From Gammaproteobacteria bacterium (GTDB lineage: Bacteria > Pseudomonadota > Gammaproteobacteria > Burkholderiales > Burkholderiaceae_C), in contig JAHIYE010000010.1 in assembly GCA_018815325.1 (NCBI GenBank), positions 163,680-227,679 on the forward strand: 64,000 bases of DNA, given 5' to 3'. Shown piece by piece: positions 55,482 to 62,804 of this stretch. The notes beneath the pieces are model-generated. The model saw only the letters and a program-made list of their open reading frames with translations. It did not search any database and was not told where the DNA came from. The position numbers and the translations under genes were made by a program. Within the stretch, counting starts at the first letter, position 1; each line of letters starts with the position of its first letter.

Positions 55482-58315
55482 CCTCTGAGCCGGTTCGTCA
55501 AACCAAATCCACCTGCCCCTATTGTGGGGTGGGCTGTGGGGTTGTGATCGAGTCGCAGGGCAACCAGATCACCGGCGTCAAAGGCGATCCAGACCACCCG
55601 GCCAACTTCGGGCGTCTGTGCTCCAAAGGCGCCACCCTGCACCTCACCGCCAGCGCGGCGGTGACGCAGCAGACCCGGCTGCTGCAGCCCATGCGGCGCC
55701 TGCAGCGTGGTGCAGCCCCGCGCCCCGTGAGCTGGAACGAGGCACTGGGCTTCGCCAGCGAGCGCTTTGCCGACATCATCCACACGCACGGCCCCGACGC
55801 CGTGGGCTTTTACGTCTCGGGCCAGTTGCTCACCGAGGACTACTACGTCTTCAACAAGCTCGCCAAGGGCCTGATCGGCAGCAACAACATCGACACCAAC
55901 TCGCGCCTGTGCATGAGCAGCGCGGTAGCCGGCTACAAGCTCACACTGGGCGCCGATGCGCCGCCGGCCTGCTACGACGATGTCAAGCACGCGCAGTGCA
56001 TCTTCATCGTCGGCTCCAACACCGCCTGGGCGCATCCCATCCTGTTTCGCCGCATCGAAGACGCCAAGGCCGCCAACCCCGCGCTCAAGATCATCTTCTG
56101 CGACCCCCGCAAGACCGACACCGCCGAGATCGCCGACCTGTTCCTGCCGATTCAGCCCGGCACCGACGTGGCGCTGTTCAACGGCATGCTGCACATCATG
56201 CTGTGGGAGGGCTGGACGGACGCCGCCTATATCGCCGCCCACACCAGCGGCTTTGACGAGCTCAAGGCCACCGTGCGCGACTACACACCCGACATGGTGG
56301 CCGAGACCTGCGGCATCCGGAAAGAAGACCTTCTCAGCGCTGCGAAGATGTTCGCCACTTCCAGCGCCACGCTCAGTCTCTACTGCCAGGGCCTGAACCA
56401 GAGCACGAGCGGCACCATGAAGAACGCCGCCCTCATCAACCTGCACCTCGCCACTGGCCAGATCGGCAAGCCCGGTGCTGGCCCCTTCTCGCTGACCGGC
56501 CAGCCCAATGCCATGGGCGGGCGCGAAGTGGGCGGCCTGGCCAACCTGCTGTCGGCCCACCGCGACCTGGCCAACCCCGCGCACCGGGCCGAGGTGGCAG
56601 CGCTGTGGGGCGTGCCCTCGGTGCCCGACAAACCCGGCAAGACCGCGGTGGAAATGTTCCAGGCGGCGGCCGACGGTGAGATCAAGGCACTGTGGATAGC
56701 CTGCACCAACCCCGCCCAAAGCATGCCCGACCAGGCCACCGTGCGCCGCGCCATGGAGCGCGCCGAGCTGGTGATCGTGCAGGAGGCTTTTGTCACCACC
56801 GCCACCTGCGACTATGCCGACCTGCTGCTGCCCGCCACCACCTGGGGCGAGAAGGAAGGCACGGTCACCAACAGCGAGCGCCGTATCACCCGGGTTCGCG
56901 CAGCGGTCGATGCGCCCGGGCGTGCTGCGGAAGGACCGCGCCACGACTGGTCCATCGCCGTGGATTTCGCACGCCGGCTGGAGAAGCTGCTGCCCGAGGC
57001 ACCCCAGGCACTCTTCCCTTACGAAACGCCCGAATCCGTCTGGAACGAACACCGTGAGTCCACCCGCGGACGTGACCTCGACATCACCGGCATGAGCTAC
57101 ACCCTGCTGGAACAACAGCCCCAGCAGTGGCCGCTGACAGAAGGAGCCTCTACCGGCAAACAGCGCCTGTATGAAGACGGCATCTTCCCCACCGCCGACG
57201 GCCGCGCCCGCTTTGCCAACACCCTCTACAAGCCCGTGGCTGAGCCGCGTGAGTCGCGCTTTCCCTTCTCGCTCACCACCGGGCGGCTGCGCGACCAGTG
57301 GCACGGCATGAGCCGCACCGGCACGCTGGGCCGCCTGTTCGGCCACGTGGCCGAGCCCGTGATCCAGATGCATCCGCAGGACATGGCGCGCCGCCTGCTG
57401 AAAGAAGGCGAGCTGGTGCACGTCACCAGCAAGCGCGGCTCCATCGTCGTGCCTGTGCAGGCCAGTAGCGAACTAGGCATGAGCCAGACCTTCATGGCCA
57501 TGCACTGGGGGGAAGAGTTTCTCAGCGGCGTGGGCAGTACCGGCCAGCGCCTGGCTGGCGTCAACGCCCTCACCACCTCGGCCTACTGCCCCACGTCCAA
57601 GCAGCCCGAGTTCAAGCACGCAGCGGTGAAAATCCTCAAGGCCGAACTGCCCTGGAATCTGCTCACCGTGGCCTGGCTGCCCAATGACAAAGCGCTGGCA
57701 TCGCGCAGCGCCCTGCGCGAGATCATGGCCCTGTTCCCCTTTGCCTCTTGCGTGCCCTTCTCCAACAACGCGCCGCTCGAAGATGCTGTTAACAGCGAGC
57801 GCAGCGGCCTGCTGTTTCGCGCCGCCGCACACGAGGCCCCGCCGGATGAACTGCTGGCCCGCATCGAAGCCCTCATGGGCCTGCAGGGTGGCGCCGTGCT
57901 GCGCTATGCCGACCGTAAGAAAGGCCAGCAGCGCAGCGTCAAGCTGCTACGCGGCAACGACGGCCACGCCGCGCTGGAGGCCTTCATGCTGGCGGGCGAC
58001 ACCCGTGCGCAGAACTGGATCAAGACCCTGCTGCAGGATGAGCTGCCTGCCGAAGCTTATGGCCGACTGCTGCTGTCACCGAGTGCCACGCCGCCAGTAG
58101 CCGTGCAGTCGCGTGGCAAACAAATCTGCGCTTGTTTGAATGTGACCGAGGTGGCGATTACGGCCCACTTGTCGCAGTGCGTTGGCTCGCCGGAGCAACG
58201 GCTGGACTCCTTGAAGCGTACTTTGAAGTGTGGGACGAATTGTGGGTCTTGTGTGCCGGAGTTGCAGAGGATGATTCGGTCGGTTCCTGTTTTGCCTTTG
58301 ACGCAGGCGGCTTGA
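55478..58315 (+). CDS. nasA: assimilatory nitrate reductase catalytic subunit
   Basis: 945 aa. ATG 55478 overlaps the nirD stop. N-terminal 4Fe-4S motif CPYCGVGC...GRLCSKG, then the bis-MGD molybdopterin domains (NTNSRLCMSSAVAGY; GQPNAMGGREVGG; molydop-binding LTTGRLRDQWHGMSRTG). A C-terminal BFD-like [2Fe-2S] domain (QICACLNVTEVAI...CGTNCGSCVPEL) follows. The active-site ligand is Cys, in SRLCMSS. Converts nitrate to nitrite in the cytoplasm. No NasB/NasC flavoprotein is encoded next to it, so the electron donor must come from elsewhere. Confidence 0.95.
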   Translation: MTSEPVRQTKSTCPYCGVGCGVVIESQGNQITGVKGDPDHPANFGRLCSKGATLHLTASAAVTQQTRLLQPMRRLQRGAAPRPVSWNEALGFASERFADIIHTHGPDAVGFYVSGQLLTEDYYVFNKLAKGLIGSNNIDTNSRLCMSSAVAGYKLTLGADAPPACYDDVKHAQCIFIVGSNTAWAHPILFRRIEDAKAANPALKIIFCDPRKTDTAEIADLFLPIQPGTDVALFNGMLHIMLWEGWTDAAYIAAHTSGFDELKATVRDYTPDMVAETCGIRKEDLLSAAKMFATSSATLSLYCQGLNQSTSGTMKNAALINLHLATGQIGKPGAGPFSLTGQPNAMGGREVGGLANLLSAHRDLANPAHRAEVAALWGVPSVPDKPGKTAVEMFQAAADGEIKALWIACTNPAQSMPDQATVRRAMERAELVIVQEAFVTTATCDYADLLLPATTWGEKEGTVTNSERRITRVRAAVDAPGRAAEGPRHDWSIAVDFARRLEKLLPEAPQALFPYETPESVWNEHRESTRGRDLDITGMSYTLLEQQPQQWPLTEGASTGKQRLYEDGIFPTADGRARFANTLYKPVAEPRESRFPFSLTTGRLRDQWHGMSRTGTLGRLFGHVAEPVIQMHPQDMARRLLKEGELVHVTSKRGSIVVPVQASSELGMSQTFMAMHWGEEFLSGVGSTGQRLAGVNALTTSAYCPTSKQPEFKHAAVKILKAELPWNLLTVAWLPNDKALASRSALREIMALFPFASCVPFSNNAPLEDAVNSERSGLLFRAAAHEAPPDELLARIEALMGLQGGAVLRYADRKKGQQRSVKLLRGNDGHAALEAFMLAGDTRAQNWIKTLLQDELPAEAYGRLLLSPSATPPVAVQSRGKQICACLNVTEVAITAHLSQCVGSPEQRLDSLKRTLKCGTNCGSCVPELQRMIRSVPVLPLTQAA

Positions 58316-58357
58316 ATTCTTGTTGTTTGATTTGAGTTTGATGGGTTGGCGTGCTTT

Positions 58358-58520
58358 GTTTTTGTATTCCCCCCCCTATCCCCCCCGCCCCTTTCCACCC
58401 CCGCCGGGGTGGAAAGGGGAGCTTTGATTTTGCTTCTGCGCGCCGGTGACGGAATTACCGGGAGCCGTTGCCACTGCGTTTGGCTCGGCAAAATTTCAGG
58501 TGGCGAGCTCCGAGCGCCGG
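58358..58520 (+). repeat. left inverted repeat of the accessory island
   Basis: Roughly 160 bp, starting TTTTTGTATTCCCCC and ending TCCGAGCGCCGG. It is an imperfect inverted match to 60783-60943, with long identical runs such as TTTGATTTTGCTTCTGCGCG, CCGGTGACGGAATTAC and TTTGGCTCGGCAA. Contains a perfect 14-bp hairpin (58388-58419). The rest of the 58316-58641 gap shows no gene. Confidence 0.85.
58388..58432 (+). terminator. terminator-like hairpin after nasA
   Basis: CCCCTTTCCACCCC-CGCC-GGGGTGGAAAGGGG (58388-58419), then AGCTTTGATTTTG. Very stable with a moderate T-rich tail, 72 bp after the nasA stop. The same structure with different bases occurs in the right repeat. Confidence 0.55.
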
Positions 58521-58641
58521 AGATACAGCTCAATTACAAGAGAACACTTTGCTGCTTCAGTTCGGCCCGCAGCTACCAGGAGTTGTTTAGCCAACGATAG
58601 ATTTCACCGACTGCACGGGTTTGCTGGAGTGATGAACGTAT

Positions 58642-59307
58642 TTAACTTGCGCTAGGTTGAACACCGAAGCCGATGCGCAAAAATGTCTTGCCAAGTTCAG
58701 AGGAACAATAGCTCGCGCTACCGCTAATGAGGCCCGAATGCTTCAAACTAACTGTCACCAAGCCCGCAAGACTTAGCTCATGGATGATGTCTTCTGAGGC
58801 TTCCATAAAAGGTTCCACGGGGGTATAGAAGCGACGCAAGTGAGGTAGCAGTTCAACGTTGAACCTCTCCAATGCGCGGGCGAGGCGGGTAAAAGTGAGG
58901 TAGTCGATTTCAGACCTAATGTATGCTGCGAAAAATCGAGCCAAGATCGCCGGCTTTTTTATGTCATCGAGACGTTCAAGAACCAGCAATAGGTTCTCAC
59001 CCAGAACTCTTTGCTCCTCGGATGAATCCGGGTATCGCTCAAGCAGTATCTCGCGTTCCTCAACTGATACTGCATTTAATTCAACCAAAAAGTTTTCTAG
59101 TTTCCTGAGGTGGAGTTCCTCAAAAACAGCTTGCCCCATCCGCGCTAGCTTGACAAGAGTGCTGACAACGGGAGTTGCTTTAAGCACGCCCTCGGGAAGG
59201 TTTTGATCTAAGGCAACTTCGGCCAAGTCGAAAATTGCGTCCCCAAGCTGATTGCCAGCGACTGTTCGGACTAATGCTCTACCAGTAGACAGCCTCTGTT
59301 TTTTCAT
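58642..59307 (-). CDS. unrecognised helical protein, island gene 2
   Basis: 221 aa, ATG 59307, weak ribosome site. It has a short basic N-terminus and then a mostly helical protein: an Ala/Leu-rich region with GVLKATPVVSTLVKLARMGQAVFEELHLRKLENFLVEL (a semi-hydrophobic helix pair, about residues 38-75). A charged middle follows (EEREILLERYPDSSEEQRVLGENLLLVLERLDDIKKPAILARFFAAYI, read in pieces about 82-130), then a small C-terminal domain. I recall similar proteins scattered in accessory regions of many bacteria but cannot name the family. It follows island gene 1 by 94 bp on the same strand, so the two may be co-expressed. Confidence 0.6.
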   Translation of the reverse strand: MKKQRLSTGRALVRTVAGNQLGDAIFDLAEVALDQNLPEGVLKATPVVSTLVKLARMGQAVFEELHLRKLENFLVELNAVSVEEREILLERYPDSSEEQRVLGENLLLVLERLDDIKKPAILARFFAAYIRSEIDYLTFTRLARALERFNVELLPHLRRFYTPVEPFMEASEDIIHELSLAGLVTVSLKHSGLISGSASYCSSELGKTFLRIGFGVQPSAS

Positions 59308-59401
59308 GCTTGATTACATCAAAGCCCCGTGTTTAAGCCATCCTGCACATCGTATAACGTCTGATTGCGCGAGGGGGTCACCCGTAGTGTATGCGCGCTG
59401 C

Positions 59402-60526
59402 TCATGTTGATTGTGCAAGTTGACTATCAATGATATTTCCGAGGATCGCCGTGGTTTCAGAAGTCCTTTTAACCGTGATATTCGCTTGTGCAAACAGCCA
59501 GTAGAGCGGTAGCGGAGACTCTAAACCGCACTTGTGGCACGTCAACCTCTCTCGGAGATACATATCAATTGCGTTTTGGCGCGTTAGTCGAATACGAGAA
59601 GCGCAATGAATGCACTTGAGAAAGGGCTTCAGGTGCCTACCAAGCATGGCTGTAATGCCTGCTCGCTGTTTTCGCTCGAAGAGACACTCGTAGGCTCCAA
59701 GCGAAGTAAGAATTAGGTGAGAAGTAGTGTGCTCATTTGAGGGAAGCACTCGCGCAAAGCACTCAAGCGAAACCTGCACCGCGTAAAGCATGACATAAGG
59801 TAGGTTCTTGTAGAGATGTTCGAACGATTCATCTGCTGACGCGTCGTGAAAGATGAAATTGATGTTCAAGTCTTCTGTGCGCAATGATGTACCTTGCGAG
59901 GTGATTAGATGAGTTGCCCGCTGCCAAATAGGTTCGAAACTCCGTGCATGTACTTTAGAGAAGAGAATTTTCTCTAGGAGATCGGCTGCGAATGCGCCAT
60001 TCACAGGAAGCCGAGAAATTGCGTCTGTGAATATCTGTGTCCGCCGCTCTGGGTTAAGGCCATTCAGAGTGCTGTAGTTGTCCTTCTCAAAGCGAGTGAT
60101 GAAATCGTTCTCATTGCCTAACAACCACGACAAAAATAATAGATTCTCCTTCAATGGCTTCCGAAGAAGAGCGTAGGCAACCGAGAATTTTCTCTTCTCA
60201 AAGCACATCAGTGACTCGTACAAGAAGTGGAGCATGTCGGCCGCTAGCCCCAAGACCAGATGACTGACAATGTGATGCCGGTAGTAGGGGACTAACTCCT
60301 TCTGCCTGAGCAACTCAAGTATGTCGATATCTGTGTATGAGGTTCCATATTCCTTGGCTGCGGCGTCAAAGGCACTTGTTACCCATTGGTGCGCACCACT
60401 CGCCTCATACTGCACTAGCAGCTCAAGCATCTGATCGTGCAGGTAGAAGCAGAACTCGTGATGAGGCCAGTACGCAGGTGGAATCAACGCGAGGCGATCA
60501 AACTCAAGTAGTCCAAGGGACTTCAT
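59402..60526 (-). CDS. unrecognised helical protein with C-terminal zinc ribbon, island gene 1
   Basis: 374 aa, ATG 60526. The N-terminal about 300 residues are predicted mostly helical, including a hydrophobic stretch HHIVSHLVLGLAADMLHFLYESLM (about 83-107) and ALLRKPLKENLLFLSWLLG (about 118-136). The latter recalls HEPN/DUF5677-like helical proteins, but only weakly. The C-terminus has two CxxC pairs (CIHC about 311-314, CHKC about 337-340) forming a probable zinc ribbon. No signal peptide. Codon use and base composition differ from the flanking nitrate genes. A role in defence or stress is possible but unsupported by any specific motif. Confidence 0.6.
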   Translation of the reverse strand: MKSLGLLEFDRLALIPPAYWPHHEFCFYLHDQMLELLVQYEASGAHQWVTSAFDAAAKEYGTSYTDIDILELLRQKELVPYYRHHIVSHLVLGLAADMLHFLYESLMCFEKRKFSVAYALLRKPLKENLLFLSWLLGNENDFITRFEKDNYSTLNGLNPERRTQIFTDAISRLPVNGAFAADLLEKILFSKVHARSFEPIWQRATHLITSQGTSLRTEDLNINFIFHDASADESFEHLYKNLPYVMLYAVQVSLECFARVLPSNEHTTSHLILTSLGAYECLFERKQRAGITAMLGRHLKPFLKCIHCASRIRLTRQNAIDMYLRERLTCHKCGLESPLPLYWLFAQANITVKRTSETTAILGNIIDSQLAQST

Positions 60527-60782
60527 GCAGGTGTTTGAGATGAAATAGAAGGCGTGAGAGGCTATGTATGCAGCCTAACAAATACCCTATGCATTTCGTG
60601 TATATGTCGCCCGCTGCGGGATAACGTGGTCGCTGACAATTGCGCCAACCTCTTGTCACGCATCATTTGTTTCATCGTCGCGCCCCTTTGCCAGTTAATT
60701 AAACAGCCCACGAAACACCGTTTCATTCTAGGACGCATAGCTGCCAAGCGGCAAGCAAATCTCCATCCATCCAACCCCGTCC

Positions 60783-60943
60783 CCGGCGCTCGGAACTCGC
60801 ACCCTGAAATCTTGCCGAGCCAAACACGGTCGCAACCTCTCCGCGTAATTCCGTCACCGGCGCGCAGAAGCAAAATCAAAGGCTCCCTCTTCCGCCCGGC
60901 GGGGCGGGAGAGGGCGGGGGGTGTGAGTGGGGGAATACAAAAC
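60783..60943 (-). repeat. right inverted repeat of the accessory island
   Basis: Imperfect reverse complement of 58358-58520. Its hairpin (60885-60897 / 60902-60914) has the minus-strand sequence CCCTCTCCCGCCC-CGCC-GGGCGGAAGAGGG, differing from the left copy in several stem positions while staying paired except for one C/A. 60944-61030 is the ybiB leader. Confidence 0.85.
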
Positions 60944-61030
60944 AACAAATCGCCAACCATGCCCCAAAAAACAAAACAGAGGTATGAGCTAATAACCCAA
61001 AGTAATCTCCCATCAAAGACAATAGAGGCC

Positions 61031-61936
61031 ATGAGCATCAGCCAATACATTAAGGTCATCGGTCGCGGCAAGGACGGCGCGCGCCCTCTTACGCGTGAGC
61101 AGGCGGCCGACATGTTTGGCCAGGTGCTCGACGGCAGCGTGACCGATCTGGAGATTGGCGGGTTTTGCCTGGCGATGCGCATCAAGGGCGAGACCGAGAC
61201 CGAGATGGGGGGCTTTCTCGATGCCACTTACCAGCGGCTCAACTTCATTCCCGCCGGGGACAAGCCCGTGGTGGTGATCCCCAGCTACAACGGCGCGCGC
61301 AAACTGCCGGTGCTCACGCCCCTGCTGGCGCTGCTGCTGGCCCGCGAGGGGCTCCCTGTTCTGGTGCACGGCACGGCCACCGAGTCGAGCCGAGTTTACA
61401 CCTCAAAAGTGCTTGAAGCCCTTGACCTGAAAGCGCTGACAGCTAGCAGAAAGATAGCAAACGGGCAGGTGGCCTTTGCCCCCACGGCCCTGCTGAGCCC
61501 GGGCCTGCAGCGCCTGCTGGACGTGCGCCGCGCCGTGGGCCTGCGCAACCCGGCGCACAGCCTGGTCAAGCTCATGAACCCCTGCGAAGGTGAGAGCCTG
61601 ATCGTGAGCAGCTACACCCACCCCGAGTACGCAGTGTCCATGGCGGCCACCTTCGAGCTGATGCAATCCAACGCCCTGCTGCTGCGCGGCACCGAGGGCG
61701 AGCCAGTGGCCGACCCGCGCCGCATGCCGCGCATGGACGGCTTCCTCAAAGGTGTGTGCAGCACGCTGCAGGAGGCCCAGCCCGGCTCTGTTGCCACGCT
61801 GCTAGAGTTGCCCCCCGGCACCGATGCCGAGAGCACCGCCCGCTACACCCGCGAGGTACTGGCAGGCTTGAGCCCGGTGCCCGAGCCGATTGCACAGCAG
61901 GTGGCACACCTCTTGCATCTGCATTCCCAACTATGA
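61031..61936 (+). CDS. ybiB: YbiB/TrpD2-family DNA-binding protein (anthranilate phosphoribosyltransferase-like)
   Basis: 301 aa from ATG 61031 (MSISQYIKVIGRGKDGARPLTREQA), the family start. A much longer in-frame reading from 60554 would translate the inverted repeat. The TrpD-like fold is visible in EQAADMFGQVLDGSVTDLEIGGFCLAMRIKGET and in LVHGTATESSRVYTSKVLEAL. Catalytic TrpD glycine/Ser motifs are altered, as in YbiB, which binds nucleic acid rather than making tryptophan. A family A repeat is embedded in frame (61418-61460, encoding about ALDLKALTASRKIA). Overlaps cobA by 4 bp. Confidence 0.85.
   Translation: MSISQYIKVIGRGKDGARPLTREQAADMFGQVLDGSVTDLEIGGFCLAMRIKGETETEMGGFLDATYQRLNFIPAGDKPVVVIPSYNGARKLPVLTPLLALLLAREGLPVLVHGTATESSRVYTSKVLEALDLKALTASRKIANGQVAFAPTALLSPGLQRLLDVRRAVGLRNPAHSLVKLMNPCEGESLIVSSYTHPEYAVSMAATFELMQSNALLLRGTEGEPVADPRRMPRMDGFLKGVCSTLQEAQPGSVATLLELPPGTDAESTARYTREVLAGLSPVPEPIAQQVAHLLHLHSQL
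61418..61460 (-). repeat. dispersed repeat family A, copy 5 (inside ybiB)
   Basis: On the minus strand: TTGCTATCTTTCTGCTAGC, TGTCAGCGCTTTC, then AAGGGC, matching the family order. It is in frame with ybiB and leaves the gene open. Confidence 0.6.
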
Positions 61937-62730
61937 ATACCCCCACAGGCTTCGGTAATAGCAATTTCAGCGCACACGGTAAATGCACCCTGGTGGGTGC
62001 AGGCCCGGGCGACCCCGAGTTGCTGACCATCAAGGCGCTCAAGGCCATCCAGAGCGCGACGGTGCTGCTGGTGGACGATCTGGTGAACCCGGCCATCGTG
62101 GCCATGGCCTCGCCCACGGCGCGCGTCGTGCACGTGGGCAAGCGCGGGGGCTGCAAGTCCACGCCCCAGTCTTTCATCGAGCGCCTCCTGATCACCGCGG
62201 TCGAAGAAGGCGAGAACGTGGTACGTCTCAAGGGCGGCGACCCCTTTATCTTCGGCCGTGGCGGCGAAGAGGTGGAGAACCTGCAGGCTGCTGGCATCAC
62301 GGTAGAGGTCATCAACGGCATCACCTCCGGGCTGGCGGCCGTCACCTCGCTGGGCGTACCGCTCACCCACCGCGAGCATGCGCATGGTGTGGTGTTCGTC
62401 ACTGGCCACGCCAAGCCGGATGACACAGGCACCGACTGGCAGGCCCTGGCCGCCACCGCCCGCAGCGCCAAGCTCACCCTCGTGATCTACATGGGCGTGA
62501 GTGGTGCGCAACAGATTCAGGCCGAGCTGCTGACGGGGCTGGCCCCGTCCACGCCCGTGGCCATCATCCAGCATGCCAGCCTGCCGCAGCAGCGCCATGC
62601 GGTGTGCACGCTGGCGCAACTGAGCGCCACCATTGAGCGCGAAGGGCTGGCCAGCCCCAGCGTGATCGTGGTGGGCGATGTGCTGTCTGGCCTGGCCCAG
62701 CTGGCCTTGCCCACCGCGCGCGTAGCCTGA
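61933..62730 (+). CDS. cobA: uroporphyrinogen-III C-methyltransferase (SUMT)
   Basis: 265 aa from ATG 61933, overlapping the ybiB stop (ATGA). Methylase motifs: TLVGAGPGDPELLTIKALKAIQ, VLVDDLVN-type LLVDDLVNPAI, VRLKGGDPFIFGRGGEE, GITSGLAAVTSLGVPLTHRE and VIYMGV. Adds two methyl groups to uroporphyrinogen III to give precorrin-2, the step toward siroheme needed by NirB (and sulfite reductase). It lacks the CysG oxidase/chelatase half, which must be encoded elsewhere. Confidence 0.95.
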   Translation: MNTPTGFGNSNFSAHGKCTLVGAGPGDPELLTIKALKAIQSATVLLVDDLVNPAIVAMASPTARVVHVGKRGGCKSTPQSFIERLLITAVEEGENVVRLKGGDPFIFGRGGEEVENLQAAGITVEVINGITSGLAAVTSLGVPLTHREHAHGVVFVTGHAKPDDTGTDWQALAATARSAKLTLVIYMGVSGAQQIQAELLTGLAPSTPVAIIQHASLPQQRHAVCTLAQLSATIEREGLASPSVIVVGDVLSGLAQLALPTARVA

Positions 62731-62804
62731 TTCATCCCGGCCACCGGCCTGTCTTGACCCCCGGCTGAACCTGGGCGTCTGGCCGGGCGAATACACTGGC
62801 GCCC

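Larger units (their letters stand above)
58521..60782. other. low-G+C accessory island between nasA and ybiB
   Basis: Two genes of unknown function on the minus strand, opposite to the nitrate operon, bounded by inverted repeats. One 60-base line inside it (59401-59460) has 26 G+C against 37 in a line of ybiB (61141-61200). No transposase, integrase or target duplication is visible. The stretch 60527-60782 upstream of the larger gene holds no gene. Confidence 0.65.

Noticed and set aside
55205..57421. Open frame of 738 codons opposite nirD-nasA
   Set aside because: Shadow of nasA; composition is an artefact of high third-position G+C.
59308..59401. GTTATAC-like and, at about 60573, GCCTAAC-like words suggestive of integron attC sites
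   Set aside because: The two words are not in the required orientation or distance, and no imperfect attC stem forms around either.
60554..61030. N-terminal extension of YbiB through the right inverted repeat
   Set aside because: YbiB proteins begin at MSISxYIK; the extension translates repeat DNA and has no ribosome site.
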